27,660 bases of DNA from AWTP1-13 sp035253505 (GTDB taxonomy: Bacteria > Pseudomonadota > Alphaproteobacteria > Rhizobiales > Hyphomicrobiaceae): contig DATFCC010000343.1 in assembly GCA_035253505.1 (NCBI GenBank), forward strand, positions 1 to 27,660, written 5' to 3'. The notes beneath the pieces were generated by a model. The model saw nothing but the letters and a program-made list of their open reading frames with translations. It did no database searches and had not been told where the DNA came from. Positions 1-7,705 of this stretch are shown here, piece after piece (within the stretch, counting starts at the first letter, position 1; every line of letters begins with the position of its first letter). Made by a program: the position numbers and the translations under genes.

Positions 1-177
1 CGTCGCCTGCCATCTCTACGCCGCATAACGGGTCTGGGCCGCGAGCTTGCCGTTCCTGTAACCCGGCTCGCCGCCCGGTGATTTTCGCGCGCGTTTTGCT
101 ATTCTGCCGGGGCCAGCCGGCGCGACGCCACGCTGGTGAGCGTTGCACGCCGATGGACGTATCGTACCGGGGGAGCG

Positions 178-651
178 ATGACCAGATCCGCAACGCGGCG
201 GCCGGCAGGGCGCCGGCCGGCACGAAGGGGTGCGAGCCTCGCTGTCGCTGCCGGCGCTTGGCTGGTGGCGGGGTTCGCCCCGCCGGCCGGTGTGCCGCCG
301 GCATCGCTGGCGATGCCCGCCAAGCTCGGCTTCTCCTACCTGACCGCGGCGCAACTCAAGGACTTGTGGCGCCGCACCGATGAGTACGCGCTGGCCGAAG
401 CGTTCCTCAAGCAGTGCGGAGCCCCCCCGTTCATCGAGCGGCGCATGCGCCTGGCGGCCAGGGACTGCATCGAGGCCCGCGCCCTGGACAAGGTGGCGGC
501 GCACTTCCGCCGCAAGGTGGTCGAGGCCAGCAAGCGCACGTTCATCTGCGACACCGACGAGGCCAAGGCGATCATGAAGACCGTGCGCTCGCGCATCGAC
601 CGGGACGTGGAGGAGGTGCGCTCCATGTGCCGCTCATGCCTCTTCTGCTGA
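178..651 (+). CDS. Small exported Cys-rich protein of unknown function
   Basis: I do not recognise a family. From the ATG at 178 the product is 157 aa. Residues 1-18 are rich in Arg and are followed by a hydrophobic Ala/Val/Leu segment (about 19-35) and a Pro/Ala-rich stretch with possible signal-peptidase sites near 'AGFA' or 'ASLA', so secretion to the periplasm is inferred. The mature part is charged and probably helical. It has six cysteines, the last three forming a CxxCxxC cluster at the extreme C-terminus. An upstream in-frame GTG at 136 would put 14 residues before the signal-like segment and is less likely. The next gene is convergent, with its stop only 12 bp away. The Cys cluster could bind metal or form disulfides; no function is claimed. 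Confidence 0.6.
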   Translation: MTRSATRRPAGRRPARRGASLAVAAGAWLVAGFAPPAGVPPASLAMPAKLGFSYLTAAQLKDLWRRTDEYALAEAFLKQCGAPPFIERRMRLAARDCIEARALDKVAAHFRRKVVEASKRTFICDTDEAKAIMKTVRSRIDRDVEEVRSMCRSCLFC

Positions 652-663
652 GGCACGCGAGCG

Positions 664-1023
664 TCAACTGCGGCGCCGGATACGCGCGTAGAGCCACGAC
701 CGGTAGCGCGCGCTGAGCGTCGGCAGCAGCGCCGTGGTCATGCCGCAGATGGCGCGCTCCCCCAGGTAGGGGAACAGGCGGTGCAGGTCTTCGTGGAACA
801 GCGTGTCGATCAGGCTCTCTCCGTCGCGCGCGTGCCGCTCGCGATTGATGCGGATGATGCGCCGCTCGAAGTCGATGTCGCCGTAGTCGCGCATCCGGTT
901 GTCGACCACCCAGCGCCACCGCCTGCCCTTGTTGTCCACGTAGGACGAGCGAAAATCCGTGCTGATCGCCACCGGCGACCAGGCCTTCGCACGCCCCACT
1001 TTCGCTTTCGACCTCTTCGACAA
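664..1023 (-). CDS. Small HExxH (minigluzincin-like) metallopeptidase-like protein
   Basis: The product is 119 aa. The central feature is HEDLH at residues 77-81 in the context 'LIDTLFHEDLHRLFPYLGE', which fits the zinc-binding, catalytic HExxH helix of small zincins. E89 is a plausible third zinc ligand of gluzincin type. A basic N-terminus and a segment predicted as beta strands (about 33-60) precede it. There is no signal peptide, so a cytoplasmic location is inferred. The start is taken as TTG at 1023 because a purine-rich GGAGAGAGG lies a few bases upstream and an in-frame stop occurs shortly before it; no ATG is available. It ends convergently with the exported Cys-rich protein. Substrate unknown; HExxH alone does not prove protease activity. 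Confidence 0.65.
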   Translation of the reverse strand: MSKRSKAKVGRAKAWSPVAISTDFRSSYVDNKGRRWRWVVDNRMRDYGDIDFERRIIRINRERHARDGESLIDTLFHEDLHRLFPYLGERAICGMTTALLPTLSARYRSWLYARIRRRS

Positions 1024-1165
1024 GAACGCCTCTCTCCATCCCGCGCTTCCCCCTCATAGCTTGCGAAGGGTCGTGGCGTTCCTAGGGCGATTGTGGCACC
1101 TGCAATCCGTCCGCGCGGGCGTTCCGCGGCGGCCAGGCTCGAGCCGCCCGCCGCCATCGCCGCCT

Positions 1166-1181
1166 GTCCCTGGCCAGGGAC
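1166..1181. repeat. Perfect 16-bp palindrome
   Basis: GTCCCTGG is followed directly by its reverse complement CCAGGGAC, with no spacer. It lies about 140 bp upstream of the TTG start of the minus-strand HExxH gene. The zero spacer suits a dimeric DNA-binding protein better than an RNA hairpin. It may also be chance in GC-rich DNA. Confidence 0.5.
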
Positions 1182-1649
1182 GGCTGCAGGCGTGGAGGCT
1201 CAACCCACTGTGCCGGAATTGCCATCGAATCGGCCGTTTTCAGGAGGCCGGCGCCCGCTGGGATGCCGGGCCGGTGCCGCACGAATATCGCTGATCCGAT
1301 GCCTCAACGCACCGTGCCGATGCCGGTTCCGGGAGCACGAAAAGGGCAGGCGTGCCGCCTTGCACCCTATGCCGGCGGCTGTCCGGGTGCAGGCTCCGCG
1401 GAGGCTCGGCGCGGCCGCTCCCAGTGCCGGGCAATCGCACGGCCCACCTGCACGGCTGGCGGCTGCCGGCCCGCGTCGTGGCAACACGCGGCCCACTGCA
1501 ATGCTCGGCTGCCCTGAGGCCATTCGGGCGGGGCCGTGCCAAGGGAGACATCCGGTAGCATGGGCGGGACCGGCACGAGGCCGAGGACTGCCACGTTCGT
1601 CAGGGGCTTCACGGTCGTCTCCCTGTCGATGGCGTTGTTGCTGAGAGGA

Positions 1650-1671
1650 AGGGGCGGCCGGAGCCGCCCCT
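1650..1671 (-). terminator. Intrinsic terminator of the 38-aa miniprotein gene
   Basis: A perfect 9-bp stem, AGGGGCGGC pairing with GCCGCCCCT, encloses a 4-nt loop. On the minus strand the loop reads TCCG, a UNCG-type stable tetraloop, and the stem is followed by the pyrimidine-rich TCCTCTC. It begins 12 bp past the stop of the minus-strand miniprotein gene, where a terminator would be expected. The T tract is imperfect. Confidence 0.7.
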
Positions 1672-1683
1672 CCCCAGTGGCCC

Positions 1684-1800
1684 TCAATGGGCCTGGCGCT
1701 CCTGCTCCTCCCAGAACGTCTTGACGTCCAGGGCGCCGGCGGTGCCGGCGGCGACGGCCAGGACGGACAGGGCGAGGATCGCGGAAAGCAGGGTCTTCAT
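1684..1800 (-). CDS. 38-aa secreted or membrane miniprotein
   Basis: This very short gene encodes a Lys-3 start followed by a hydrophobic stretch (about residues 4-22) ending in 'AGA', then a short charged tail 'LDVKTFWEEQERQAH'. That is a classic signal-peptide shape, with likely cleavage near Ala-23, leaving about 15 residues; otherwise it is a single-pass inner-membrane peptide. Support for a real gene is good: an AAGGAG ribosome binding site 7 bp before the ATG, and a strong hairpin terminator just past the stop. From memory, similar uncharacterised peptides occur in alphaproteobacteria, but this was not checked. It is divergent from the transporter operon. Function unknown. Confidence 0.75.
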   Translation of the reverse strand: MKTLLSAILALSVLAVAAGTAGALDVKTFWEEQERQAH

Positions 1801-2149
1801 GTTGGATCTCCTTTCTCGCATCGGATGGCGGCGACACCATGTGACCGCACATCGTGAACAGCAGGATGCATCCGGCGCCGTGAGAGGGCCGTCAGGGGGG
1901 CGTGAGGGCGCAGTGAAGGACCGCACCTGAGGGATACGTCCCACTCCGCCATTCCAGCGCCGACTGCTCGAGGCGGCCGGCGCGTTGCCCGTCTGCAGAC
2001 GATGCATGCCTGCCATGGTCGGATTCTCGGGCGGTCCCTCTGGCCGGATTTTGCGCTGCGGCGCTATGTTCGCGCTGCTGCGTCGCGTTGGCGGCTCCTC
2101 AGTCAGGCGGTACGCTCGGCGCACAATCACGACATCGGGAGGAAGTTGA
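1801..2149. promoter_or_regulatory. Divergent intergenic region, miniprotein and transporter operon
   Basis: These 349 bp separate the minus-strand miniprotein gene from the plus-strand solute-binding-protein gene and should hold promoters for both. I see an AAGGAG for the miniprotein at the left edge and GGGAGGA just before the ATG at 2150 at the right edge. A small inverted repeat, ATGTG-ACCG-CACAT (1839-1852), lies about 40 bp upstream of the miniprotein start. No clear -35/-10 pair and no gene were found. Confidence 0.45.
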
Positions 2150-3364
2150 ATGTCCGCAGGCCGTCGTCGCACCCTGTCCCGCCGCCAGGTCCTGGCTGGG
2201 ACCGCTGCCAGCGCAACTGGCTTGGCCACCGGCGTGTTTTGCCCGGCGATCGCGCAGTCCGAGCCGATCCGCATCGGCTATCTGCCGGCGCTCACCGGCC
2301 CCAGCTCCTCGACCGGCATCGGCATCAATCGCGGCACCGAGCTGGCCGTGAAGGAAATCAACGCCGCCGGCGGCATCAACGGGCGGCAGATCGAGCTCAT
2401 CGTTCGCGACACGCAGAGCGATCCCACCAAGGCCGTCAACGCGGCGACGGAGCTCACGCGGCGCCACAAGGCACACGTGATCTGGGGCCCGCTGAATTCG
2501 GGCGAAGCCCTCGCTGCAACGCCGCTCATCGCGCGCGACGGCGTCCCGCAGATCCATCCCTGCTGGGTCGATAGCCTGACTGACGTGAAGAAGTATCCGC
2601 TCTGCTTCCGCAATGCGCCGACCAACCAGCAGATCGGCGGAGCCGCAAACCACTATGTCGTGAACGTGCTGAAGGCCAAGAAGGTCGCCGTCGTCAGCGA
2701 TACCACGGGATACGGCACGGCATCGCTCGACGCCTACGTGCCCATGCTCAAGAAGATCGGCGGCGATGTCGTCTACCAGGGCAGCGTCGAAGCCAACAAT
2801 CCCGACGTGAAACCGGAGCTGCTGCGCATGCAGAGCGGCGGCGCCGAGGCGATCATGCCATGGAGCGTCAACGCGGGCTTCCTGTCGCGCCTCATCAACA
2901 CCCGGTCGGAAATGAACTGGGACGTGCCCATCGTCGGTCAGACCACGCTCGGCTCGGGCCAGACCAAGGCCCTGCTGAAGAAGCCGGAATACTGGGAGAA
3001 GGTCTATCCGAACAACTTCCGCAACTGCAGCTACGACAGCTCGGGCAAGCTGCCGCCGCGCACGGTCGAGTTCGTGGAGCGGCTCCGCAAGGCCAACATC
3101 GATATGTCGGATACGCTGCTGTGGTGGATCGCGCTGGGCTATGACGGGCCGCGGCTGATCGCCGACGCCATCAAGGCCGCGGGCAGCAAGCCCGAGGAGA
3201 TCGCCGGCTACTGGAACAAGGTAGCAGGATGGCCCGGCGTCTACGGCACCATCACCTGGACACCCGAGCAGCACGACGGCTTCCAGAACAATGAAGTCAT
3301 CATGTGCCAGGCCAACTCGCTCAAGGATGGCGCCTTCACCCTCGCACCCGGCTACGCCAGCTAG
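2150..3364 (+). CDS. Tat-exported Liv-type ABC transporter solute-binding protein
   Basis: This 404-aa periplasmic binding protein belongs to the type I fold Peripla_BP_6 family (LivJ/AmiC/UrtA-like) and captures substrate for the permease genes that follow. Residues 1-31 form a twin-arginine signal (SRRQVLAG, then a mild hydrophobic stretch ending 'AIAQ'), so export is probably folded via Tat. The mature start 'IRIGYLPALTGPSSSTG' and 'AVKEINAAGGINGRQIELIVRDTQSDP' are family hallmarks. The closeness to LivJ does not prove an amino-acid ligand: the family also binds urea, amides and aromatic acids. The start is set by GGGAGGA 6 bp before the ATG. It is first in a run continuing to selA, with livH 3 bp downstream. 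Confidence 0.92.
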   Translation: MSAGRRRTLSRRQVLAGTAASATGLATGVFCPAIAQSEPIRIGYLPALTGPSSSTGIGINRGTELAVKEINAAGGINGRQIELIVRDTQSDPTKAVNAATELTRRHKAHVIWGPLNSGEALAATPLIARDGVPQIHPCWVDSLTDVKKYPLCFRNAPTNQQIGGAANHYVVNVLKAKKVAVVSDTTGYGTASLDAYVPMLKKIGGDVVYQGSVEANNPDVKPELLRMQSGGAEAIMPWSVNAGFLSRLINTRSEMNWDVPIVGQTTLGSGQTKALLKKPEYWEKVYPNNFRNCSYDSSGKLPPRTVEFVERLRKANIDMSDTLLWWIALGYDGPRLIADAIKAAGSKPEEIAGYWNKVAGWPGVYGTITWTPEQHDGFQNNEVIMCQANSLKDGAFTLAPGYAS

Positions 3365-3367
3365 CCC

Positions 3368-4225
3368 ATGCTGGAATCCATCATCTCCCACGGTCTGGCC
3401 TTGGGAGCGGTCTATGCCCTGATCGGCATCGCTTACAACGTCATGTTCGCCGCCTCGCGCGTGTTCAGCTTCACGGCAGGCATGGTGGGCATGCTGGGCG
3501 GCGTGCTGGGCGCGCTGTTCATCGACCGGATGGGCATGCCGGTGATCGTCGGCTTCCTGGCCGTGCTCGCGGCCGGGGCCATTCTCGGCATCATCGTCGA
3601 GGTGGTGACGGTGCGACCCGTGCTGCGGAGCCTCGACCAGCACCTCTACGTGCTCTCCACGCTGGCCTTTGCCTTGATGATCCAGCAGCTCACCGCCATC
3701 GAGTGGAGCACGGAGCCGCAGCCCTTCCCGCGCTTGATCCCGATCGGGCCGGGGCTGTGGGACCAGCAGTTCTGGCTGCCGTTGCTGGCCTGCGCCGGGA
3801 CGCTCATCGGCCTGGAGCTGCTCTACCGGCGCACGCTGGTGGGGCGCGCCTTCCTGGCCATATCGGAGGACAACTACGCGGCGCGTGCGCTGGGCCTGCC
3901 CGAGCAGGGATTGCGCATGGCGAGCTACGCGCTGGCCGGCGTGATCGGCGTACTGGCCGGTTTCACCGGCGGCCAGATGATGCTCGCCTACTTTGGCAAC
4001 GGCGCCCAGCTCAACTTCTACGGCTTCGTTCCCGTCGCGCTCGGAGGCATGGGCAGCAACCGCGGGGCGGTCGCCGGCGGACTGGCGCTCGGCCTCTTCC
4101 AGCAGGCGGCAAGTTTCCTCGTCGGCGGCGTGTTCGCGTCCGTCGCCGTATTCGTGGTGTTCATCATCGTCCTGCTGGCGCGCCCCGAGGGCTTTGCCGG
4201 CGCTGCAACCGCACGGCGCGTCTGA
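3368..4225 (+). CDS. livH: Liv-type ABC transporter permease (LivH)
   Basis: A 285-aa inner-membrane permease of the LivH family, one half of the translocation pore. It has about eight hydrophobic segments. Typical LivH sequences are the N-terminal 'GLALGAVYALIGIAYNVMFAASRVFSFTAGMVGMLGG' and the loop 'GRAFLAISEDNYAARALGLP', which carries the coupling (EAA-like) motif that docks on the ATPase. The start follows the binding-protein stop by 3 bp with only a weak ribosome binding site, which suggests translational coupling. The TGA stop shares its A with the ATG of the next gene. Its partner is the LivM half of the downstream fusion. Confidence 0.92.
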   Translation: MLESIISHGLALGAVYALIGIAYNVMFAASRVFSFTAGMVGMLGGVLGALFIDRMGMPVIVGFLAVLAAGAILGIIVEVVTVRPVLRSLDQHLYVLSTLAFALMIQQLTAIEWSTEPQPFPRLIPIGPGLWDQQFWLPLLACAGTLIGLELLYRRTLVGRAFLAISEDNYAARALGLPEQGLRMASYALAGVIGVLAGFTGGQMMLAYFGNGAQLNFYGFVPVALGGMGSNRGAVAGGLALGLFQQAASFLVGGVFASVAVFVVFIIVLLARPEGFAGAATARRV

Positions 4226-6027
4226 TGGACACAGCCACCGCGCCGCCCGCGATTGCCGCCCCTGCCAGGAGCGCGGCCGCTAGGCTGGAATTCTGGATGC
4301 CGAGCCTGGTGCTGCTGGCGGCAGGACTCGTGCTGCCCCTGTTCGGCGACTCCTACCTCGGCGTCATCGGCACCCGCGCCTGCATCTATTGGGTGCTGGT
4401 TGCGGGCCTCAATCTGGTGGTCGGCTTTGCCGGGCAGATCGCCATCGGCTGGGTCGCCCTGCTCACGCTCGGCGCATACGTCACGAGCGTTCTCACGGCA
4501 GGCACGGTCGGGCCGGCCATCGAGCCTTACCTCGCGCTGACGATCGCTGGAATATTTGGCGCCATATTCGGCCTGATCGTCGGGCTGCCGGCGCTGCGGT
4601 TGCGCACGTTCTATTTCGCCATGACGACGCTGGGCTTCGCCACCATCGTCACGCAGATCGCCCTGGCCTGGAAGAGCGTGACGGGCGGCGGCATCGGGGT
4701 GGCGGGGCCTGTGTTCCCGTGGCCGTTCGACAGCCCGTGGGGGTTCTATTTCTTCTGTCTGGCACTTGCCCTCGTCTGCACGTGGATGACGAGCAACATC
4801 GCCGCGAGCCGGTTCGGCCGCTCGCTGGTGGCGATCCGCGACGCCGAGGTGGCGGCAGAATCCGTCGGCATCTCCAAGCCGGCCCTGCTGGTGACGGTAT
4901 TCCTGTTCAGCGGCGCGCTGGCTGGCATCGCGGGCGGCCTGTTCGCCGCGCTGCAGTCCTACATCACACCGGACGCCTTCACGTTCGACCTGTCAGTGCT
5001 GTTCTTCATCGCCATCCTGATCGGAGGCCGCGGGTCGATCCTCGGCCCCCTGCTGGGCACCATCATCCTGACCGCGCTGCCCGAGTTCGCCGCGCCCCTG
5101 GTGGCGTGGTCGACATTCCTCTACGCGGCGCTCCTGCTGGTGATCGTGCTTGCCATGCCCGGCGGGATCGCCGAGCTGCTGGACTTCAAGAACCGGCGGC
5201 CGCTGCAGCAGCATCGCGAGATCCGGCCGCGCCCCGAGCTGCTGCAGGCAGTGATCGGCGACATCGCCGGCCAGGGAACGATTGCCGTCCGCAACGTGTC
5301 GCTCAGCTTCGGCGGCGTGCGCGCCATTGATGGTCTCAGCCTCGAGATCCGCAAGGGTGAGGTGCACGGGCTGATCGGCCCCAACGGCAGCGGCAAGACC
5401 ACCACGCTCAACGCCATCTCTGGCTACTACGCGCCCCAGGAGGGCGAGGTGCTGCTCGACGGCGCACCCCTTCCGCCGAGCGCACCGCACAAGCGCGCCG
5501 GCCGCCACATCGCACGCACGTTCCAGACGCCGCGCGTGATCGGCGAGGCCTCGGTGCTGGAGAACGTGATGATCGGCGGCACGCTGGCGGGGCATGCCGG
5601 CTTCGTCGAATCCCTGCTCGACCTGCCCCGTCACCGGCGGGACGAGGCGGCGCTCCGCGAAGCGGCGATGGCAGCACTGGCGACGGTGGGCCTGGAGCAG
5701 CTGGCGCCGGTGCGCACCGACCGGCTGCAGCACAGCGAGCTGAGGTTCGTCGAGATCGCACGTGCGCTGATGCTGCGGCCCGCCTTCCTGCTACTCGACG
5801 AGCCGGCGGCCGGCTTGTCGGTGGAGGAAATCAAGCGACTCGGCGACCTCATCGTCAATATCAGCCGGCACGGCACCGGCGTGCTGCTGGTGGAGCATCA
5901 CGCCGACCTGATCTTCGACATCTGCGACCGGGTCACCGTGCTCAACCTCGGCAAGGAGCTGGCCTCGGGCACGCCGGCGGAGATCCGCACGCACCGGGAG
6001 GTGGTCAATGCGTACCTCGGCGCGTGA
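4225..6027 (+). CDS. Fused LivM permease - LivG ATPase
   Basis: A 600-aa protein joining two Liv subunits. Residues about 25-325 are a LivM permease: multiple membrane segments, 'GLNLVVGFAGQIAIGWVALLTLGAY' and the coupling loop 'FGRSLVAIRDAEVAAESVGI'. A linker (about 325-350) leads to a LivG ATPase with Walker A G385-T392 (GPNGSGKT), Walker B ending D525-E526 and an H-loop histidine at 558. The ABC signature reads LQHSE (501-505) in place of LSGGQ, so it is degenerate. The codon frame is continuous, so this is a true fusion and not an assembly error that I can see. Fused LivM-LivG proteins are known in proteobacteria. The ATG overlaps the livH stop by one base; livF begins 20 bp before this gene's end. 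Confidence 0.92.
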   Translation: MDTATAPPAIAAPARSAAARLEFWMPSLVLLAAGLVLPLFGDSYLGVIGTRACIYWVLVAGLNLVVGFAGQIAIGWVALLTLGAYVTSVLTAGTVGPAIEPYLALTIAGIFGAIFGLIVGLPALRLRTFYFAMTTLGFATIVTQIALAWKSVTGGGIGVAGPVFPWPFDSPWGFYFFCLALALVCTWMTSNIAASRFGRSLVAIRDAEVAAESVGISKPALLVTVFLFSGALAGIAGGLFAALQSYITPDAFTFDLSVLFFIAILIGGRGSILGPLLGTIILTALPEFAAPLVAWSTFLYAALLLVIVLAMPGGIAELLDFKNRRPLQQHREIRPRPELLQAVIGDIAGQGTIAVRNVSLSFGGVRAIDGLSLEIRKGEVHGLIGPNGSGKTTTLNAISGYYAPQEGEVLLDGAPLPPSAPHKRAGRHIARTFQTPRVIGEASVLENVMIGGTLAGHAGFVESLLDLPRHRRDEAALREAAMAALATVGLEQLAPVRTDRLQHSELRFVEIARALMLRPAFLLLDEPAAGLSVEEIKRLGDLIVNISRHGTGVLLVEHHADLIFDICDRVTVLNLGKELASGTPAEIRTHREVVNAYLGA

Positions 6028-6751
6028 AGCCCTGCTCGAGGTGAGCGGCCTGTCGGCCGGCTACGGCAAGATCGGCGTGCTCCACGGCATCGACGTGCGC
6101 GTCGGCGCAGGCGAGATCGTGGCGTTGCTGGGGCCCAACGGTGCCGGCAAGACGACCTTGCTGCGTGCCATCTCCGGGTTGCTGCCCTGGACGGGCCGGG
6201 TGACGTTCGGCGGCAAGGACCTCGCCGGCGCCAAGCCGCGCGACACCGTGCGTGCCGGGCTCGTCCACGTCGTGGAGGGACACCGGGTATTCACGCAGCT
6301 CACCGTGTTCGACAATGTGCTGCTGGCGGGCTACGGCATGCCCCGCGCCGAGTTGGCCTCTCGCGTGGAGGAGGCGCTGGTCTTCTTCCCCGAGATCGCC
6401 GCCAAGCGCAATGACCGCGCCGTCACCCTTTCGGGCGGCCAGCAGCAGATGCTGGCAGTGGCCCAGGGCCTGGTGCGGCGGCCGCGCCTGCTGATGCTCG
6501 ACGAGCCTTCGGCCGGCCTTTCGCCCGTGCTCGTGGATCGTGTGCTGGCTGCGGTTGCGCAACTGCGTGACGGCGGCACCGCCGTATTGCTGGTGGAGCA
6601 GTTGATCGAGAAGGCCATCGGCCTTGCCGATCGCGTCTATGCCCTGGCACGGGGCGGCATCGTGCTGGAGGCCGCCGGCAGCGAGCCCAACCTTCCGAGC
6701 CGGCTCGAGCAGGCGTATTTTGGTCAGGACGCGGGGCATCGCGCCGCGTAG
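6008..6751 (+). CDS. livF: Liv-type ABC transporter ATPase (LivF)
   Basis: A 247-aa ATPase of the LivF family, the second nucleotide-binding subunit. Walker A is G42-T49 (GPNGAGKT), the signature LSGGQQQ begins at 140, and Walker B ends at D164-E165. The switch position is Gln ('LLVEQ'), which is normal for LivF. Because the LivG half has a degenerate signature while this subunit is canonical, one of the two composite ATP sites of the heterodimer may be weaker (inference). The gene overlaps the fusion gene by 20 bp, which indicates coupled translation. It is followed by the dioxygenase gene 58 bp away. Confidence 0.93.
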   Translation: MRTSAREALLEVSGLSAGYGKIGVLHGIDVRVGAGEIVALLGPNGAGKTTLLRAISGLLPWTGRVTFGGKDLAGAKPRDTVRAGLVHVVEGHRVFTQLTVFDNVLLAGYGMPRAELASRVEEALVFFPEIAAKRNDRAVTLSGGQQQMLAVAQGLVRRPRLLMLDEPSAGLSPVLVDRVLAAVAQLRDGGTAVLLVEQLIEKAIGLADRVYALARGGIVLEAAGSEPNLPSRLEQAYFGQDAGHRAA

Positions 6752-6809
6752 GCGCCTCCCCGCCGTGCCGGCTTTGTCGTATCTTGCCCTCGTCAGGGAG
6801 TATGCTGCC

Positions 6810-7694
6810 ATGCCGCTCACCATTCGCCAGGTCGGTCCGTGTTTCGCGGGCGAAGCCGAGGGGGTCGACATAACCAAGCCGCTGCCCGCCGAGGATATCG
6901 CCGCCATCCACGCGGGGATGGACCGATACGGCGTGCTCGTGTTCCGCGATCAGAAGCTCGATGACGAGAAGCAGCTCGCGTTCACCCAGAGCCTGGGGCC
7001 CATCGAGCTCGCCATCGGCACAGGGCTCAGACGCAAGGACGAGTACCGCCTGCCCGAGACGTTCGCCGACGTTTCCAACCTGGACAAGGACAACAAGCCG
7101 TTCGCGCGCGACGACCGCCGGCGGCTGTTCTCGATCGGCAACCGCTTGTGGCACTCGGACAGCTCATTCAAGGTTGTGCCGGCCAAGTATTCGCTGCTGC
7201 ATGCGCGCTCCATTCCCTCGAAGGGCGGCAACACGGAGTTCGCCGACATGCGCGCTGCCTACGACGCGCTCGACCAGGAGACGAAGGACCTGATCGAGGA
7301 TCTCGTGTGCGAGCATTCGCAGATGTACTCGCGCGCCAAGCTGGGCTTCACGGACTTCACGCCGGAAGAGATGCAGCGCCTCAAGCCCGTGCGCCAGCGG
7401 CTGGTCCGCACGCATCCGACCACCGGCCGCAAGTCGCTCTATCTGTCCTCGCACGCCGGCAAGATCATCGGCTGGCCGGAGCCCGAGGCGAAGGCGTTCC
7501 TGATGGACCTCACGGAGGCCGCGACGCAACGCGAGTTCGTGTACTCCCACAAGTGGCGGGTCGGTGATCTCGTCATGTGGGACAACCGCCAGACCATGCA
7601 CCGGGCGCGACCTTTCCCGCACGACGAGCCGCGCGACGTGCGGCGCACCACACTGATGGGCGATGCGCCAACGGTGGCCCAGGAGGCAGCCTGA
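6810..7694 (+). CDS. TfdA-like 2-oxoglutarate/Fe(II) dioxygenase
   Basis: A 294-aa TauD/TfdA-family oxygenase that couples 2-oxoglutarate decarboxylation to substrate hydroxylation. The iron ligands are H115 and D117 ('WHSDSSF') and H264 ('MHRARPF'); R275 fits the 2-oxoglutarate-binding Arg. Length and stretches such as 'GGNTEFADMRAAYDAL' and 'ATQREFVYSHKWRVGDLVMWDNR' resemble TfdA, the 2,4-dichlorophenoxyacetate dioxygenase, more than TauD as I recall these sequences. TfdA relatives (including TfdA-alpha of Bradyrhizobium) act on aryloxyalkanoates, but many homologues have unknown substrates. The ATG at 6810 is preceded by AGGGAG. Position between the Liv transporter and selA suggests that it acts on the imported compound. 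Confidence 0.88.
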   Translation: MPLTIRQVGPCFAGEAEGVDITKPLPAEDIAAIHAGMDRYGVLVFRDQKLDDEKQLAFTQSLGPIELAIGTGLRRKDEYRLPETFADVSNLDKDNKPFARDDRRRLFSIGNRLWHSDSSFKVVPAKYSLLHARSIPSKGGNTEFADMRAAYDALDQETKDLIEDLVCEHSQMYSRAKLGFTDFTPEEMQRLKPVRQRLVRTHPTTGRKSLYLSSHAGKIIGWPEPEAKAFLMDLTEAATQREFVYSHKWRVGDLVMWDNRQTMHRARPFPHDEPRDVRRTTLMGDAPTVAQEAA

Positions 7695-7705
7695 GCCAGC
7701 CGGCC

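Larger units (their letters stand above)
1024..1683. other. Long intergenic region with no convincing gene
   Basis: About 660 bp. The open frames here give low-complexity Pro/Arg/Ala/Gly translations on both strands with no recognisable domain and no well-placed ribosome binding site, so I regard them as chance frames in GC-rich DNA. Structure I can see: a perfect 16-bp palindrome at 1166-1181, a 7-bp inverted repeat (TGCACCC at 1361-1367, GGGTGCA at 1385-1391), and the terminator hairpin at 1650-1671. A small RNA or a decayed gene cannot be excluded. Confidence 0.5.

Noticed and set aside
1..177. A gene fragment at the left edge
   Set aside because: No frame with coherent protein composition runs off the edge; only a weak -10-like TATTCT near 100 was seen.
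1367..1620. A GTG-initiated minus-strand frame with GGGAG upstream, beginning VKPLTNVAVLGLVPVPP
   Set aside because: The first 20 residues look plausible, but the remainder degrades to low complexity and nothing supports expression; kept only as a note.
1093..1644. A 183-codon plus-strand frame in the gene-free region
   Set aside because: Composition is Pro/Arg/Ala/Gly low complexity, with no ribosome binding site and no recognisable domain.
2099..3643. A 514-codon minus-strand frame over the solute-binding protein
   Set aside because: His/Asp/Ala-rich mirror translation; the plus strand has a signal peptide and conserved Peripla_BP_6 motifs.
5170..5200. A GGACTTCAA sequence like a tRNA-Sec anticodon loop
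   Set aside because: It lies in frame inside the LivM-LivG gene (encoding LDFKN), with no cloverleaf arms around it.
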